Part shown: in pieces, positions 32,949-41,225 of the stretch | Layout: every line of letters begins with the position of its first letter | How positions within the stretch are numbered: the stretch's first letter is position 1 | Origin: an uncultured Lachnospiraceae bacterium | GTDB taxonomy: Bacteria > Bacillota > Clostridia > Lachnospirales > Lachnospiraceae | Assembly: GCA_910586315.1 (NCBI GenBank) | Contig: CAJUIP010000024.1 | Coordinates: 1 to 54,651 of the forward strand | Direction: 5' to 3' | DNA length: 54,651 nucleotides | Notes under the pieces: model-generated | The model's database searches: none | Seen by the model: the letters and a program-made list of their open reading frames with translations, nothing else | What the model was told of the DNA's origin: nothing | Program-made: the position numbers and the translations under genes

Positions 32949-35900
32949 ATGGGAGAGATATTTGCAAATCCGTTGACAGAGCTGGCGGAATACGGGGATA
33001 TGAAGCGCGATTTAAATCAGGGGAGGGGACCTGTACACATATGCGGCGTTACGGATTCCCAAAAAGTCCATGTAATGTACGAGCTTTCCGCGGATAAGGC
33101 ATGGAAGTTAGTTGTGACATATGACGATGCCAGGGCAAAGGAGCTTTACGATGATTTCAGCTATTTCTGTAAAAACACATGGCTGTATCCGGCCAGAGAT
33201 CTGCTGTTTTACAGCTCGGATATCCATGGAAATCTCTTGACGAGGCAGCGAATGCAGGTGTTTAAGCACCTGGCGGAGGATGAGGGCGGTATTGTTGTTG
33301 CAACGGCGGACGGCCTCATGGACCATCTTCTTCCACTTTCTGTTCTGGAGGCCCGCTGCCTGTCTGTGGCATCGGGGGACGTCCTTAATATGGAAGAGAT
33401 CAGGGGGTCCCTGACGAACATGGGCTACGAGCGCATGGGACAGGTAGACGGAACAGGGCAGTTTTCCATCCGGGGCGGAATCCTTGACGTTTTTCCCCTC
33501 ACGGAAGAGCTTCCGGTTCGGATTGAGCTCTGGGGGGATGAGGTGGATTCCATTCGATCGTTTGATCCGGAGAGTCAGCGTTCCATTGCACAGATGGATT
33601 CTATTCGGATTTTTCCGGCTGCGGAGGTGGTGCTTACCCGGTCTCAGATCGAAGACGGACTTCTTTTGCTTGAAAGGGAGGGGAAGGAGCAGGAAAAAAT
33701 ATTCCGCAACCAGGGAAAGGCAGAGGAAGCCCACAGGATTAAGGCGGCGGTGGGGGAGCTCTGCGAGTCCCTGCGGGAGGGCCTTGCCATCCAGAATCTG
33801 GATGGATACATTCAATATTTCTATAAAGACACAGTTTCCTTTCTTGATTATGTGAGAGAGGCGGCTTCCGGAAAGGAAAATGGCCTGGCTGTGTTTCTGG
33901 ATGAGCCACAGAGGCTTAAGGAAAAAGCGGAGACTGTGGAGATGGAGTTTCGGGAGAGCATGAGCCATCGGCTGGAAGGCGGATATTTGCTTCCGGGCCA
34001 GACGGATGTCCTGTTTTCCGCCAAGGAAGCGCTGGCGAAGGCCCAGCTTCCTGATACCGTGTTTATGACCGGGCTGGACCAGAGGCTTCCCGGTCTGGCC
34101 GCAAAGAAAAAGTACAGTATCACGGGAAAGAATGTAAATTCTTATCAGAATGGCTTTGAGCTTCTCATTAAGGACCTGCTCCGGTGGAAAAAAGAGGGCT
34201 ACCGGGTGGTACTTCTCTCGGCTTCCAGAACCAGGGCCAGCAGACTGGCAGGGGATTTGCGGGAATATGAGCTCCGCGCTTTCTGCCCTGAGGATGCCGG
34301 AAGGCCTGTAAGTCCGGGAGAAATCCTTGTGACCTATGGAAAGCTTCATAAGGGCTTTGAGTACCCCTTGATTAAATTTGTTGTTATCACCGAAGGGGAT
34401 ATGTTCGGAAATGAGAGACGTCAGAAAAAGCGGAAAAAATATAATTATGAGGGAAAGAAAATCAGCAGCTTTTCCGAGCTTTCTGTCGGGGATTATGTGG
34501 TTCACGAAAGCCATGGCCTGGGAATTTACCGGGGAATTGAGAAAATTGAGCGGGACCATGTGATTAAGGACTACATTAAGGTAGAGTATGGAGGCGGGGG
34601 GAAACTGTATCTCCCGGCCACCAGACTGGACGGAATCCAGAAATATGCCGGAGCTGACGCCAAAGCACCGAAGCTAAATAAGTTGGGCGGAAGCGAGTGG
34701 GGAAAGACAAAGACCAGGGTCCGCACGGCGGTGAAGGAGATTGCAAAGGAGCTAGTGGAGCTTTATGCGGCGCGGCGTGATTCGGAGGGCTTTCAGTATG
34801 GCCCGGACACGGTATGGCAGAAGGAATTTGAGGAAATGTTTCCGTATGAAGAAACCGAGGACCAGCTTGCCGCCATTGAAGATACAAAGAAAGACATGGA
34901 AAGCAGAAAGATCATGGACCGCCTGATCTGCGGGGACGTGGGGTATGGTAAGACGGAGATTGCCCTGCGGGCAGCATTTAAAGCGGTTCAGGAGGGGAAA
35001 CAGGTGGTGTATCTGGTTCCCACGACAATTTTAGCCCAGCAGCACTATAATACATTTGTCCAGAGAATGAAGGATTTCCCTGTGCGGGTGGATTTAATGT
35101 CAAGATTCCGGACTCCGGGCGAGATAAAAAAGACGCTGGAGGGGTTAAAAAAGGGGTATGTGGACATTGTGATCGGCACCCACCGGGTTCTCTCAAAAGA
35201 TGTGGAATTCAAAAGTCTGGGGCTTCTCATTATTGACGAAGAGCAGAGATTTGGGGTGACCCATAAGGAGAAAATCAAACAGATGAAGCAAAATGTGGAT
35301 GTACTGACTCTGACGGCGACTCCGATCCCCAGAACGCTCCATATGAGCCTCATCGGAATCCGTGACATGAGCGTGCTGGAAGAACCCCCGGTGGATCGGG
35401 TGCCGATTCAGACGTATGTGATGGAATACAACGACGAGATGGTACGGGAGGCCATCCACAGAGAAATATCCCGGGGCGGTCAGGTGTATTATGTATATAA
35501 CCGGGTCAATAATATTGATGAAATTGCAAACCATGTGGCGGCTCTGGTGCCGGATGCTCAGGTGGCTTTTGCCCACGGCCAGATGAATGAGCGCCAGCTT
35601 GAAAAAATTATGCTGGATTTTGTAAATGGTGAAATTGACGTGCTGGTGTCTACCACTATCATCGAGACGGGTTTGGATATTCCCAATGCCAATACCATGA
35701 TTATTCATGACGCAGACCGTCTTGGGCTTTCACAGCTATACCAGATTCGTGGCAGAATCGGCCGTTCCAACCGGAATTCCTTTGCGTTTCTCATGTATAA
35801 GAGGGATAAAATGCTAAAGGAAGAGGCGGAGAAAAGACTCCAGGCCATCCGGGAATTTACGGAGCTGGGTTCCGGTATCAAAATTGCCATGCGGGATCTG

Positions 35901-36497
35901 GAAATCCGCGGGGCCGGAAATATTCTGGGGGCCGAGCAGCATGGCCATATGGAGGCGGTGGGGTATGACCTTTACTGCAAAATGTTAAATGAAGCGGTTC
36001 TGGCTCTTAAAGGGAAGATGCCGGAGGAAGAGCGGTTTGAGACCGTGGTGGACTGTGATATTGATGCGTTTATTCCGGATGGATACATTAAAAATGAGTA
36101 TCTGAAGCTGGATGTGTATAAGAGAATCTCCGCGATTGAGACGGACGATGAATATATGGATATGCAGGATGAGCTTATTGACCGCTTCGGAGATATTCCG
36201 AAATCCGTGGATAATCTTCTCCAGGTGGCTGAGCTTAAGGCTATGGCCCGCCGGGCTTATGTGACAGAGGTGGATATTAACCGCCAGGAGGTGCGCCTGG
36301 AGCTGTATCCCAAAGCCAGACTGGATGTGGCGGGAATCCCGGCGCTGGTTTCTGAATATAAAAACGCCCTTCGGTTTGTCCAGGGAGAGAAGCCCATGAT
36401 GTTTTATCAGGATAAGAAGAACAAAAATAAGGATTGTGACCGGATGCTGGGGATGGCCAGGGAACTTTTAATGAAGCTGTCCGATCTGGCATCGTAA
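32949..36497 (+). CDS. mfd: Transcription-repair coupling factor
   Basis: Removes RNA polymerase stalled at DNA damage and recruits UvrA. The 1182-residue protein has the UvrB-like N-terminal region (1-350), the RNA polymerase-interacting domain (about 505-580, LSVGDYVVHESHGLGIYRG), an ATP-driven translocase with Walker A GDVGYGKT (Lys668), DEEQ box (Asp763), TATPIPRTLHMS, the GRIGRS motif, and a C-terminal TRCF domain. The length is normal. AGGAGAAGGG precedes the ATG. Confidence 0.98.
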   Translation: MGEIFANPLTELAEYGDMKRDLNQGRGPVHICGVTDSQKVHVMYELSADKAWKLVVTYDDARAKELYDDFSYFCKNTWLYPARDLLFYSSDIHGNLLTRQRMQVFKHLAEDEGGIVVATADGLMDHLLPLSVLEARCLSVASGDVLNMEEIRGSLTNMGYERMGQVDGTGQFSIRGGILDVFPLTEELPVRIELWGDEVDSIRSFDPESQRSIAQMDSIRIFPAAEVVLTRSQIEDGLLLLEREGKEQEKIFRNQGKAEEAHRIKAAVGELCESLREGLAIQNLDGYIQYFYKDTVSFLDYVREAASGKENGLAVFLDEPQRLKEKAETVEMEFRESMSHRLEGGYLLPGQTDVLFSAKEALAKAQLPDTVFMTGLDQRLPGLAAKKKYSITGKNVNSYQNGFELLIKDLLRWKKEGYRVVLLSASRTRASRLAGDLREYELRAFCPEDAGRPVSPGEILVTYGKLHKGFEYPLIKFVVITEGDMFGNERRQKKRKKYNYEGKKISSFSELSVGDYVVHESHGLGIYRGIEKIERDHVIKDYIKVEYGGGGKLYLPATRLDGIQKYAGADAKAPKLNKLGGSEWGKTKTRVRTAVKEIAKELVELYAARRDSEGFQYGPDTVWQKEFEEMFPYEETEDQLAAIEDTKKDMESRKIMDRLICGDVGYGKTEIALRAAFKAVQEGKQVVYLVPTTILAQQHYNTFVQRMKDFPVRVDLMSRFRTPGEIKKTLEGLKKGYVDIVIGTHRVLSKDVEFKSLGLLIIDEEQRFGVTHKEKIKQMKQNVDVLTLTATPIPRTLHMSLIGIRDMSVLEEPPVDRVPIQTYVMEYNDEMVREAIHREISRGGQVYYVYNRVNNIDEIANHVAALVPDAQVAFAHGQMNERQLEKIMLDFVNGEIDVLVSTTIIETGLDIPNANTMIIHDADRLGLSQLYQIRGRIGRSNRNSFAFLMYKRDKMLKEEAEKRLQAIREFTELGSGIKIAMRDLEIRGAGNILGAEQHGHMEAVGYDLYCKMLNEAVLALKGKMPEEERFETVVDCDIDAFIPDGYIKNEYLKLDVYKRISAIETDDEYMDMQDELIDRFGDIPKSVDNLLQVAELKAMARRAYVTEVDINRQEVRLELYPKARLDVAGIPALVSEYKNALRFVQGEKPMMFYQDKKNKNKDCDRMLGMARELLMKLSDLAS

Positions 36498-36517
36498 GTT
36501 TCTGCGATGAGGAGGAG

Positions 36518-37909
36518 ATGGACAAAGATATGACGGAATGTGAAATCAGGAATCTTTTAGAGCGCCAACGGGCATATTTTGCCTCCGGAGAGACGCTGGA
36601 TATAAAAAAACGGCTGGAGGCGTTAAAAAAGCTTAAGGACTGCATTGTGAGGCATGAAAAGGAAATCGGGACGGCGCTCAAAAAAGATCTTGGGAAGAGC
36701 GGCGCGGAGAGCTACATGTGCGAGACAGGGCTGGTGCTCAGTGAGATCAGCCACATGCAAAAGCACATTCACGTCTATACAAAAGAAAAGACCGTGCGTA
36801 CACCGCTGGCACAATTCCACTCCAAAAGCTATCAAAAGCCGTCGCCCCGGGGAGTTGTGTTACTTATGAGTCCGTGGAATTATCCGTTTCTTCTGACCAT
36901 GGATCCGCTGGTGGACGCCATCGCCGCAGGAAATACAGCAGTGGTGAAGCCAAGCGCCTATTCTCCCAACACTGCAAATCTTATAAAATCCATGTTGGAG
37001 GAATGCTTTGAGCCGGCATATGTGGCAGTGGTTACGGGAGGACGGGAAGAAAACACCTGTCTTTTGAAGGAGCGGTTTGACTACATTTTTTTCACAGGAA
37101 GCCAGGCGGCGGGAAAAGAGGTCATGGCCCGGGCAGCCGTTCATTTGACTCCTGTGACTCTGGAGCTGGGCGGAAAAAGCCCCTGCGTGGTGGAAAAAAG
37201 CGCCGATCTCAAGCTGGCGGCAAAGCGGATTGTTTTTGGAAAGTACTTAAACTGCGGGCAGACCTGCGTGGCGCCGGATTATGTATATTGTGACAGGACC
37301 ATCCGGGATGAGCTGGTGAAGGAGATCAAAAAACAGATCAGGAGACAGTTTGGAAAAGAGCCTTTAAAAAACGATGCCTATGGAAAAATCATAAACGAAA
37401 AACACTTTAAGAGGCTGATAGCCCTGATGGAGGGGAAAAAAATTATCTTCGGCGGAAGATCTGATGAAAAGTCACTTAAAATTGAGCCTACGGTCCTGGA
37501 TGGGGTTACGTTTCGGGATGCGGTGATGCATGAAGAGATCTTCGGGCCTATCCTCCCCATTCTGACGTATGAAACCTTTGATGGAGCGATTGAAAATATC
37601 CGCTCCATGCCCCATCCGCTGGCGCTTTATATCTTCACTTCCAGAAAAAAGGCGGCGGATAAAATCCTGTCCCGCTGCGGCTTTGGCGGCGGATGCGTCA
37701 ACGACACGGTAATCCACCTCGCTAGCAGTGAAATGGGATTCGGCGGATTTGGGGAAAGCGGAATGGGAGCTTATCATGGAAAAGCCGGATTTGACACTTT
37801 TACCCATTACAAAAGCATCGTAGACAAGAAAACATGGCTTGATCTTCCTATGCGGTATCAGCCGTATAAACGGATTTATAACAGGCTGGTGCATTTGTTT
37901 TTGCGGTAG
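36518..37909 (+). CDS. Aldehyde dehydrogenase (class 3-like)
   Basis: Oxidises aldehydes to acids with NAD(P)+. The 463-residue protein has the SPWNYPFLLTMDPLVDAIAAGN segment spread over residues about 115-137, the general-base Glu in TLELGGKSP and the nucleophile Cys in NCGQTC, followed by EEIFGPILPI. A hydrophobic and basic C-terminus (about 445-463) is typical of class 3 fatty-aldehyde enzymes. The start may be ATG 36518 or 36530; GGAGGAG abuts the first. It follows mfd by 20 bases; a functional link is not evident. Confidence 0.92.
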   Translation: MDKDMTECEIRNLLERQRAYFASGETLDIKKRLEALKKLKDCIVRHEKEIGTALKKDLGKSGAESYMCETGLVLSEISHMQKHIHVYTKEKTVRTPLAQFHSKSYQKPSPRGVVLLMSPWNYPFLLTMDPLVDAIAAGNTAVVKPSAYSPNTANLIKSMLEECFEPAYVAVVTGGREENTCLLKERFDYIFFTGSQAAGKEVMARAAVHLTPVTLELGGKSPCVVEKSADLKLAAKRIVFGKYLNCGQTCVAPDYVYCDRTIRDELVKEIKKQIRRQFGKEPLKNDAYGKIINEKHFKRLIALMEGKKIIFGGRSDEKSLKIEPTVLDGVTFRDAVMHEEIFGPILPILTYETFDGAIENIRSMPHPLALYIFTSRKKAADKILSRCGFGGGCVNDTVIHLASSEMGFGGFGESGMGAYHGKAGFDTFTHYKSIVDKKTWLDLPMRYQPYKRIYNRLVHLFLR

Positions 37910-37948
37910 GGGAGCGGAAGCCGGACTGCGGATTTTTCCCGGACACCC

Positions 37949-37977
37949 TTGACAAAATCCGTAAATGTCCATATAAT
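37949..37977 (+). promoter_or_regulatory. tyrS T-box promoter
   Basis: A fully consensus pair: TTGACA (37949-37954), 17 bases, TATAAT (37972-37977). Confidence 0.92.
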
Positions 37978-37983
37978 GTGGCT

Positions 37984-38264
37984 TATAAATAAGAAACAGG
38001 CGATGAAGAGAACAAGTAGCGGAATGGCTCTCTAAACAGAAAACAGCCGGCTGATGAGAGGCGTATAGAGAAATTCCTGCGAATACATCCCGGAGCTTTG
38101 CACCGAACCGGAAAACCAAAGTAGGCTGCAACGGAGCTGGCACACGTTATCGTGCCCGAGTCATAACTGTGACTTGCGAAGCCGTATGGCGTAAGCGATA
38201 TGGGAACATTAGGTGGTAACACGAGATGGAAGCCTCGTCCTTTTGATAAGGGCGGGGTTTTATT
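37984..38264 (+). ncRNA. T-box leader for tyrS
   Basis: The leader has a long stem I with an apparent UAC (Tyr) specifier in GAATACATCC (around 38080-38090), an AGTAGGC element, and the T-box antiterminator core AGGTGGTAACACG (around 38210-38225). A terminator follows (arms CCTCGTCCTT 38233-38242 and AAGGGCGGGG 38248-38257, then TTTTATT). Uncharged tRNA-Tyr should promote read-through into tyrS. Confidence 0.92.
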
Positions 38265-38281
38265 ATTTTCACACACGGTCT

Positions 38282-38430
38282 TAGTGTATTAGCTCATTTA
38301 TATTTAGATAAATGACTTGCCTGAATTTCCATCTGCTGCGTTGCTGTCAGTCAACGATGCCACCGCATCGCCTCCTTCCTCCGCTTTGCAGGATAGTCGT
38401 TTATCTGCAAGGCGGAGGAAAGAGGCGATG
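38282..38430. mobile_element. Inverted, rearranged copy of the MITE-like element
   Basis: The complement of 38310-38391 matches 15230-15310 closely, and TAGTGTATTAGCTC (38282) corresponds to the outer end of the first copy. Its other end is replaced by an inverted duplication: 26 bases at 38366-38391 pair with 38405-38430 at 24 positions around a 13-base loop. It lies between the T-box terminator and tyrS, so it is transcribed as part of the tyrS leader. Confidence 0.72.
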
Positions 38431-38486
38431 TGGGGCCGGGGAGCCGGGACGGGTTTTCTTAGATCAAAAAGAAAGAGGAGAAACAA

Positions 38487-39710
38487 ATGGGAGTATACGA
38501 AGAGTTACAGGCCAGGGGGCTGATTGCCCAGGTCACCAATGAAGAAGAAATTAAAAAGATGGTAAATGAGGGAAAAGCCGTTTTTTATATCGGTTTTGAC
38601 CCGACGGCGGACAGTCTGCATGTCGGCCACTTCATGGCGCTCTGCCTGATGAAGCGCCTTCAGATGGCCGGGAACAAACCTATTGCCTTAATCGGCGGCG
38701 GTACCGGTATGATCGGCGATCCGTCCGGCAGAAGCGATATGCGCCAGATGATGACGAATGACACGATCTGTCATAACTGCGACTGCTTTAAAGAACAGAT
38801 GAGCCGTTTTATTGACTTTTCCGATGGAAAAGCAATGATGGTGAACAACGCAGAATGGCTGATGGATTTGAATTATATTGATTTTCTCCGTGAGGTCGGC
38901 CCTCATTTCTCCGTCAATAACATGCTTCGCGCCGAATGCTACAAACAGAGGATGGAGAAGGGCTTAAGCTTCCTGGAGTTCAACTACATGCTGATGCAGA
39001 GCTACGATTTCTATGAGCTGTTCCAGAGATACGGCTGTAACATGCAGTTCGGAGGGGATGACCAGTGGAGCAATATGCTGGGGGGCACAGAGCTGATCCG
39101 CAGAAAGCTGGGGAAGGATGCCCACGCCATGACTATCACCCTGCTCTTAAATTCTGAGGGCAAGAAGATGGGAAAGACCCAGTCCGGCGCCGTATGGCTG
39201 GACCCGAAGAAGACGAGTCCGTTCGAGTTTTACCAGTACTGGAGAAACGTGGGAGACGCTGACGTATTAAAGTGCCTCAGAATGCTTACGTTCCTGCCCC
39301 TTGAACAGATTGACGAGATGGACCGCTGGGAAGGCAGCCAGTTAAACCAGGCCAAGGAAATTCTCGCTTATGAGCTCACAAATCTGGTACACGGCGAGGA
39401 AGAGGCAAAGAAGGCGCAGGAGAGCGCAAGAGCTTTGTTTGCCGGCGGCAATGCGGCAGAAATGCCCACAGCGGAGCTCACAGATGACGATTTCACAGAC
39501 GGCGGCATTGATATTCTGTCCGTTGTGCAGAAGTCCGGACTCTGCGCCTCCCGTTCCGAAGCGAGAAGAAACGTGGAACAGGGCGGCGTATCTGTGGATG
39601 GAGAAACCGTAAAGGACATTAAAACCACATTTACAAAGGAACAGTTTTCCGGCGAAGGGATTGTTGTAAAGCGCGGCAAAAAGAACTTCCGCAGAGTTGT
39701 TATAAAATAA
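38487..39710 (+). CDS. tyrS: Tyrosyl-tRNA synthetase
   Basis: Charges tRNA-Tyr with tyrosine. The 407-residue class I enzyme has a HIGH-type motif (LHVGHFMAL, near residue 46), tyrosine-binding residues in the NYMLMQSYDF region, the QFGGDDQWSNM segment, a KMSKS-type motif KMGKT (about residue 230) and a C-terminal S4 RNA-binding domain (about 340-407). AGAGGAG precedes the ATG. Regulated by the T-box upstream, with an inserted repeat element in the leader. A palindromic repeat directly follows the stop codon. Confidence 0.97.
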   Translation: MGVYEELQARGLIAQVTNEEEIKKMVNEGKAVFYIGFDPTADSLHVGHFMALCLMKRLQMAGNKPIALIGGGTGMIGDPSGRSDMRQMMTNDTICHNCDCFKEQMSRFIDFSDGKAMMVNNAEWLMDLNYIDFLREVGPHFSVNNMLRAECYKQRMEKGLSFLEFNYMLMQSYDFYELFQRYGCNMQFGGDDQWSNMLGGTELIRRKLGKDAHAMTITLLLNSEGKKMGKTQSGAVWLDPKKTSPFEFYQYWRNVGDADVLKCLRMLTFLPLEQIDEMDRWEGSQLNQAKEILAYELTNLVHGEEEAKKAQESARALFAGGNAAEMPTAELTDDDFTDGGIDILSVVQKSGLCASRSEARRNVEQGGVSVDGETVKDIKTTFTKEQFSGEGIVVKRGKKNFRRVVIK

Positions 39711-39792
39711 TAACAGTTCAGCCCTGCGTTCTCTTTCCTGTTTACCGAGAACAGGAAGCCTGCTCGGAATCTACGCAAGGCTGGACTTTTAC
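39711..39792. repeat. Palindromic GTTCAGCC repeat, copy C
   Basis: Ends TAACAGTTCAGCCCTGCGT and ACGCAAGGCTGGACTTTTA, with an inner CTTTCCTGTT/AACAGGAAG hairpin. It shares CTCGGAATCT..CGCAAGGCTG with copy B. It begins at the base after the tyrS stop codon and may act as a transcript-end hairpin. Confidence 0.7.
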
Positions 39793-39840
39793 CTAAAATA
39801 AGTACGGCGCACTGGCTGTTCGAATAGGGAGGAATGGAAA

Positions 39841-41097
39841 ATGGAAATATTTAATGAAGCAAAAAAGCAATTTGACTATATGGTGCGGATACGGAGACAG
39901 ATGCATGAAAATCCGGAGCTGACAGGAAAGGAATATGAAACCCTGAAGTTAATTAAAAAAGAACTGGATGATATGGGGATTGATTACATTGAAGTTCCGG
40001 ATGGCGGCATCGTAGGACAGATTCACGGAGGAAAACCAGGGAAAACGGTTCTGATGCGTGCAGACATGGATGCTCTTCCGATTCAGGAAAACTCTGTAAA
40101 CCTGACCTGCAGTAAGCTCTGCGTATCCGGGAACGCAGGTGTTTCCCATGCATGCGGCCATGATGCCCATACAGCCATGCTGCTTGGAGAGGCAAGGATT
40201 TTAAACACACACAGGGATGAAATAAACGGAACCATCGTCCTCTGCTTTGAGCGGGGGGAGGAAGGCGGAGGACAGGTGGAAAATCTGCTTCCGTACATTG
40301 TTGAGACCATGAAGCTTCCCATTGATACCTGTGTTGCAACCCACGTAAAATGGGATGTAGAGGCCGGACAGGTTTCGGCGGAGCCAGGACCTGTATTTTC
40401 CGGCGGTTATGGCTTTCATATTCGTCTTCATGGCCTGACCGGACACGGCTCCCGCCCGGATTTGGCGCACAGTGTGCTGGACTGCTTTAATTCCATATAC
40501 AACCATATGAATATGATACGCATGAAATATGTGAGTCCCACGGATATTCTGACTTTCTCTGTGGGAAAGGTGGAATGTGGAACAGCCATGAACATTGTGC
40601 CGGATGAACTGACCTTTGCCGGGACGATCCGCACTTTCAACGTAGGGGGCGCAGGCGCCAGCTTCATGAAGCAGTTTATGGAGGTGGTTGAGGCAGAGTG
40701 CAAGTTAAATCAGTGTACCTATGAGATCATTTCCATGCGGGATCCTCTGTTTGAAAACTACAATAATGAAACATGCAGTGAAATTGCAAGAAATGCCATT
40801 AAAAAGTATATCGGGGAGGAGGCCCTCACGAAGACACAGCCATGGATGGCCTGTGAGAGCTTCCAGGCATACTTAAAGTACTGGCCGGGCGTGATTACCT
40901 TCACAGGGATTAAGAATGATAAGCTGGGATGCGGAGCCAACCACCACACGTCGGAATTCGATTTGGACGAAAGGGGCATGATCTATGGAGCAGCAGCGGC
41001 CCTGGGGTATGTGGTTGACTTCCTTAACTATGAAGGGAAAATTCCGTTTACTCCCTATGAGGGGAATATCCGGGAACTGTCGGCAAGAAATATTTAA
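39841..41097 (+). CDS. M20-family amidohydrolase/peptidase
   Basis: The 418-residue zinc-dependent hydrolase belongs to the M20 family (aminoacylase, hippurate or indole-acetyl-amino acid hydrolase type). It has RRQMHENPELTGKEYET near the N-terminus, ADMDALP, the metal-binding GVSHACGHDAHTAMLLG, the Glu-containing FERGEEGGGQ and a C-terminal HHTSEFD. A dimerisation domain occupies about residues 195-310. It removes acyl or peptidyl groups from amino acids; the exact substrate is unknown. GGGAGGAATGGAA precedes the ATG. Confidence 0.88.
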   Translation: MEIFNEAKKQFDYMVRIRRQMHENPELTGKEYETLKLIKKELDDMGIDYIEVPDGGIVGQIHGGKPGKTVLMRADMDALPIQENSVNLTCSKLCVSGNAGVSHACGHDAHTAMLLGEARILNTHRDEINGTIVLCFERGEEGGGQVENLLPYIVETMKLPIDTCVATHVKWDVEAGQVSAEPGPVFSGGYGFHIRLHGLTGHGSRPDLAHSVLDCFNSIYNHMNMIRMKYVSPTDILTFSVGKVECGTAMNIVPDELTFAGTIRTFNVGGAGASFMKQFMEVVEAECKLNQCTYEIISMRDPLFENYNNETCSEIARNAIKKYIGEEALTKTQPWMACESFQAYLKYWPGVITFTGIKNDKLGCGANHHTSEFDLDERGMIYGAAAALGYVVDFLNYEGKIPFTPYEGNIRELSARNI

Positions 41098-41168
41098 TAA
41101 AGAGGTTCTGTGACAGCGGCGTCTTCCTTTCCGCCGCAGTGTGAGCCTGCGTATGAAAGCACGAACAA

Positions 41169-41220
41169 GGGGTTGCCGCAAAATGTTTTTTCCATTTTGC
41201 AGTAACCCCCGCTGTTTTTC
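41169..41220 (+). terminator. Terminator between the amidohydrolase and ABC exporter genes
   Basis: GGGGTTGCCGCAAAATG pairs with CATTTTGCAGTAACCCC with one mismatch around a T-rich loop, followed by CGCTGTTTTT. It lies in the gap of two converging operons and probably serves both. Confidence 0.75.
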
Positions 41221-41225
41221 TGAAT

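Noticed and set aside
33108..34559. 483-residue minus-strand reading frame
   Set aside because: It lies entirely opposite mfd, whose protein is full length with all motifs; the frame has no ribosome binding site and no recognisable domain.
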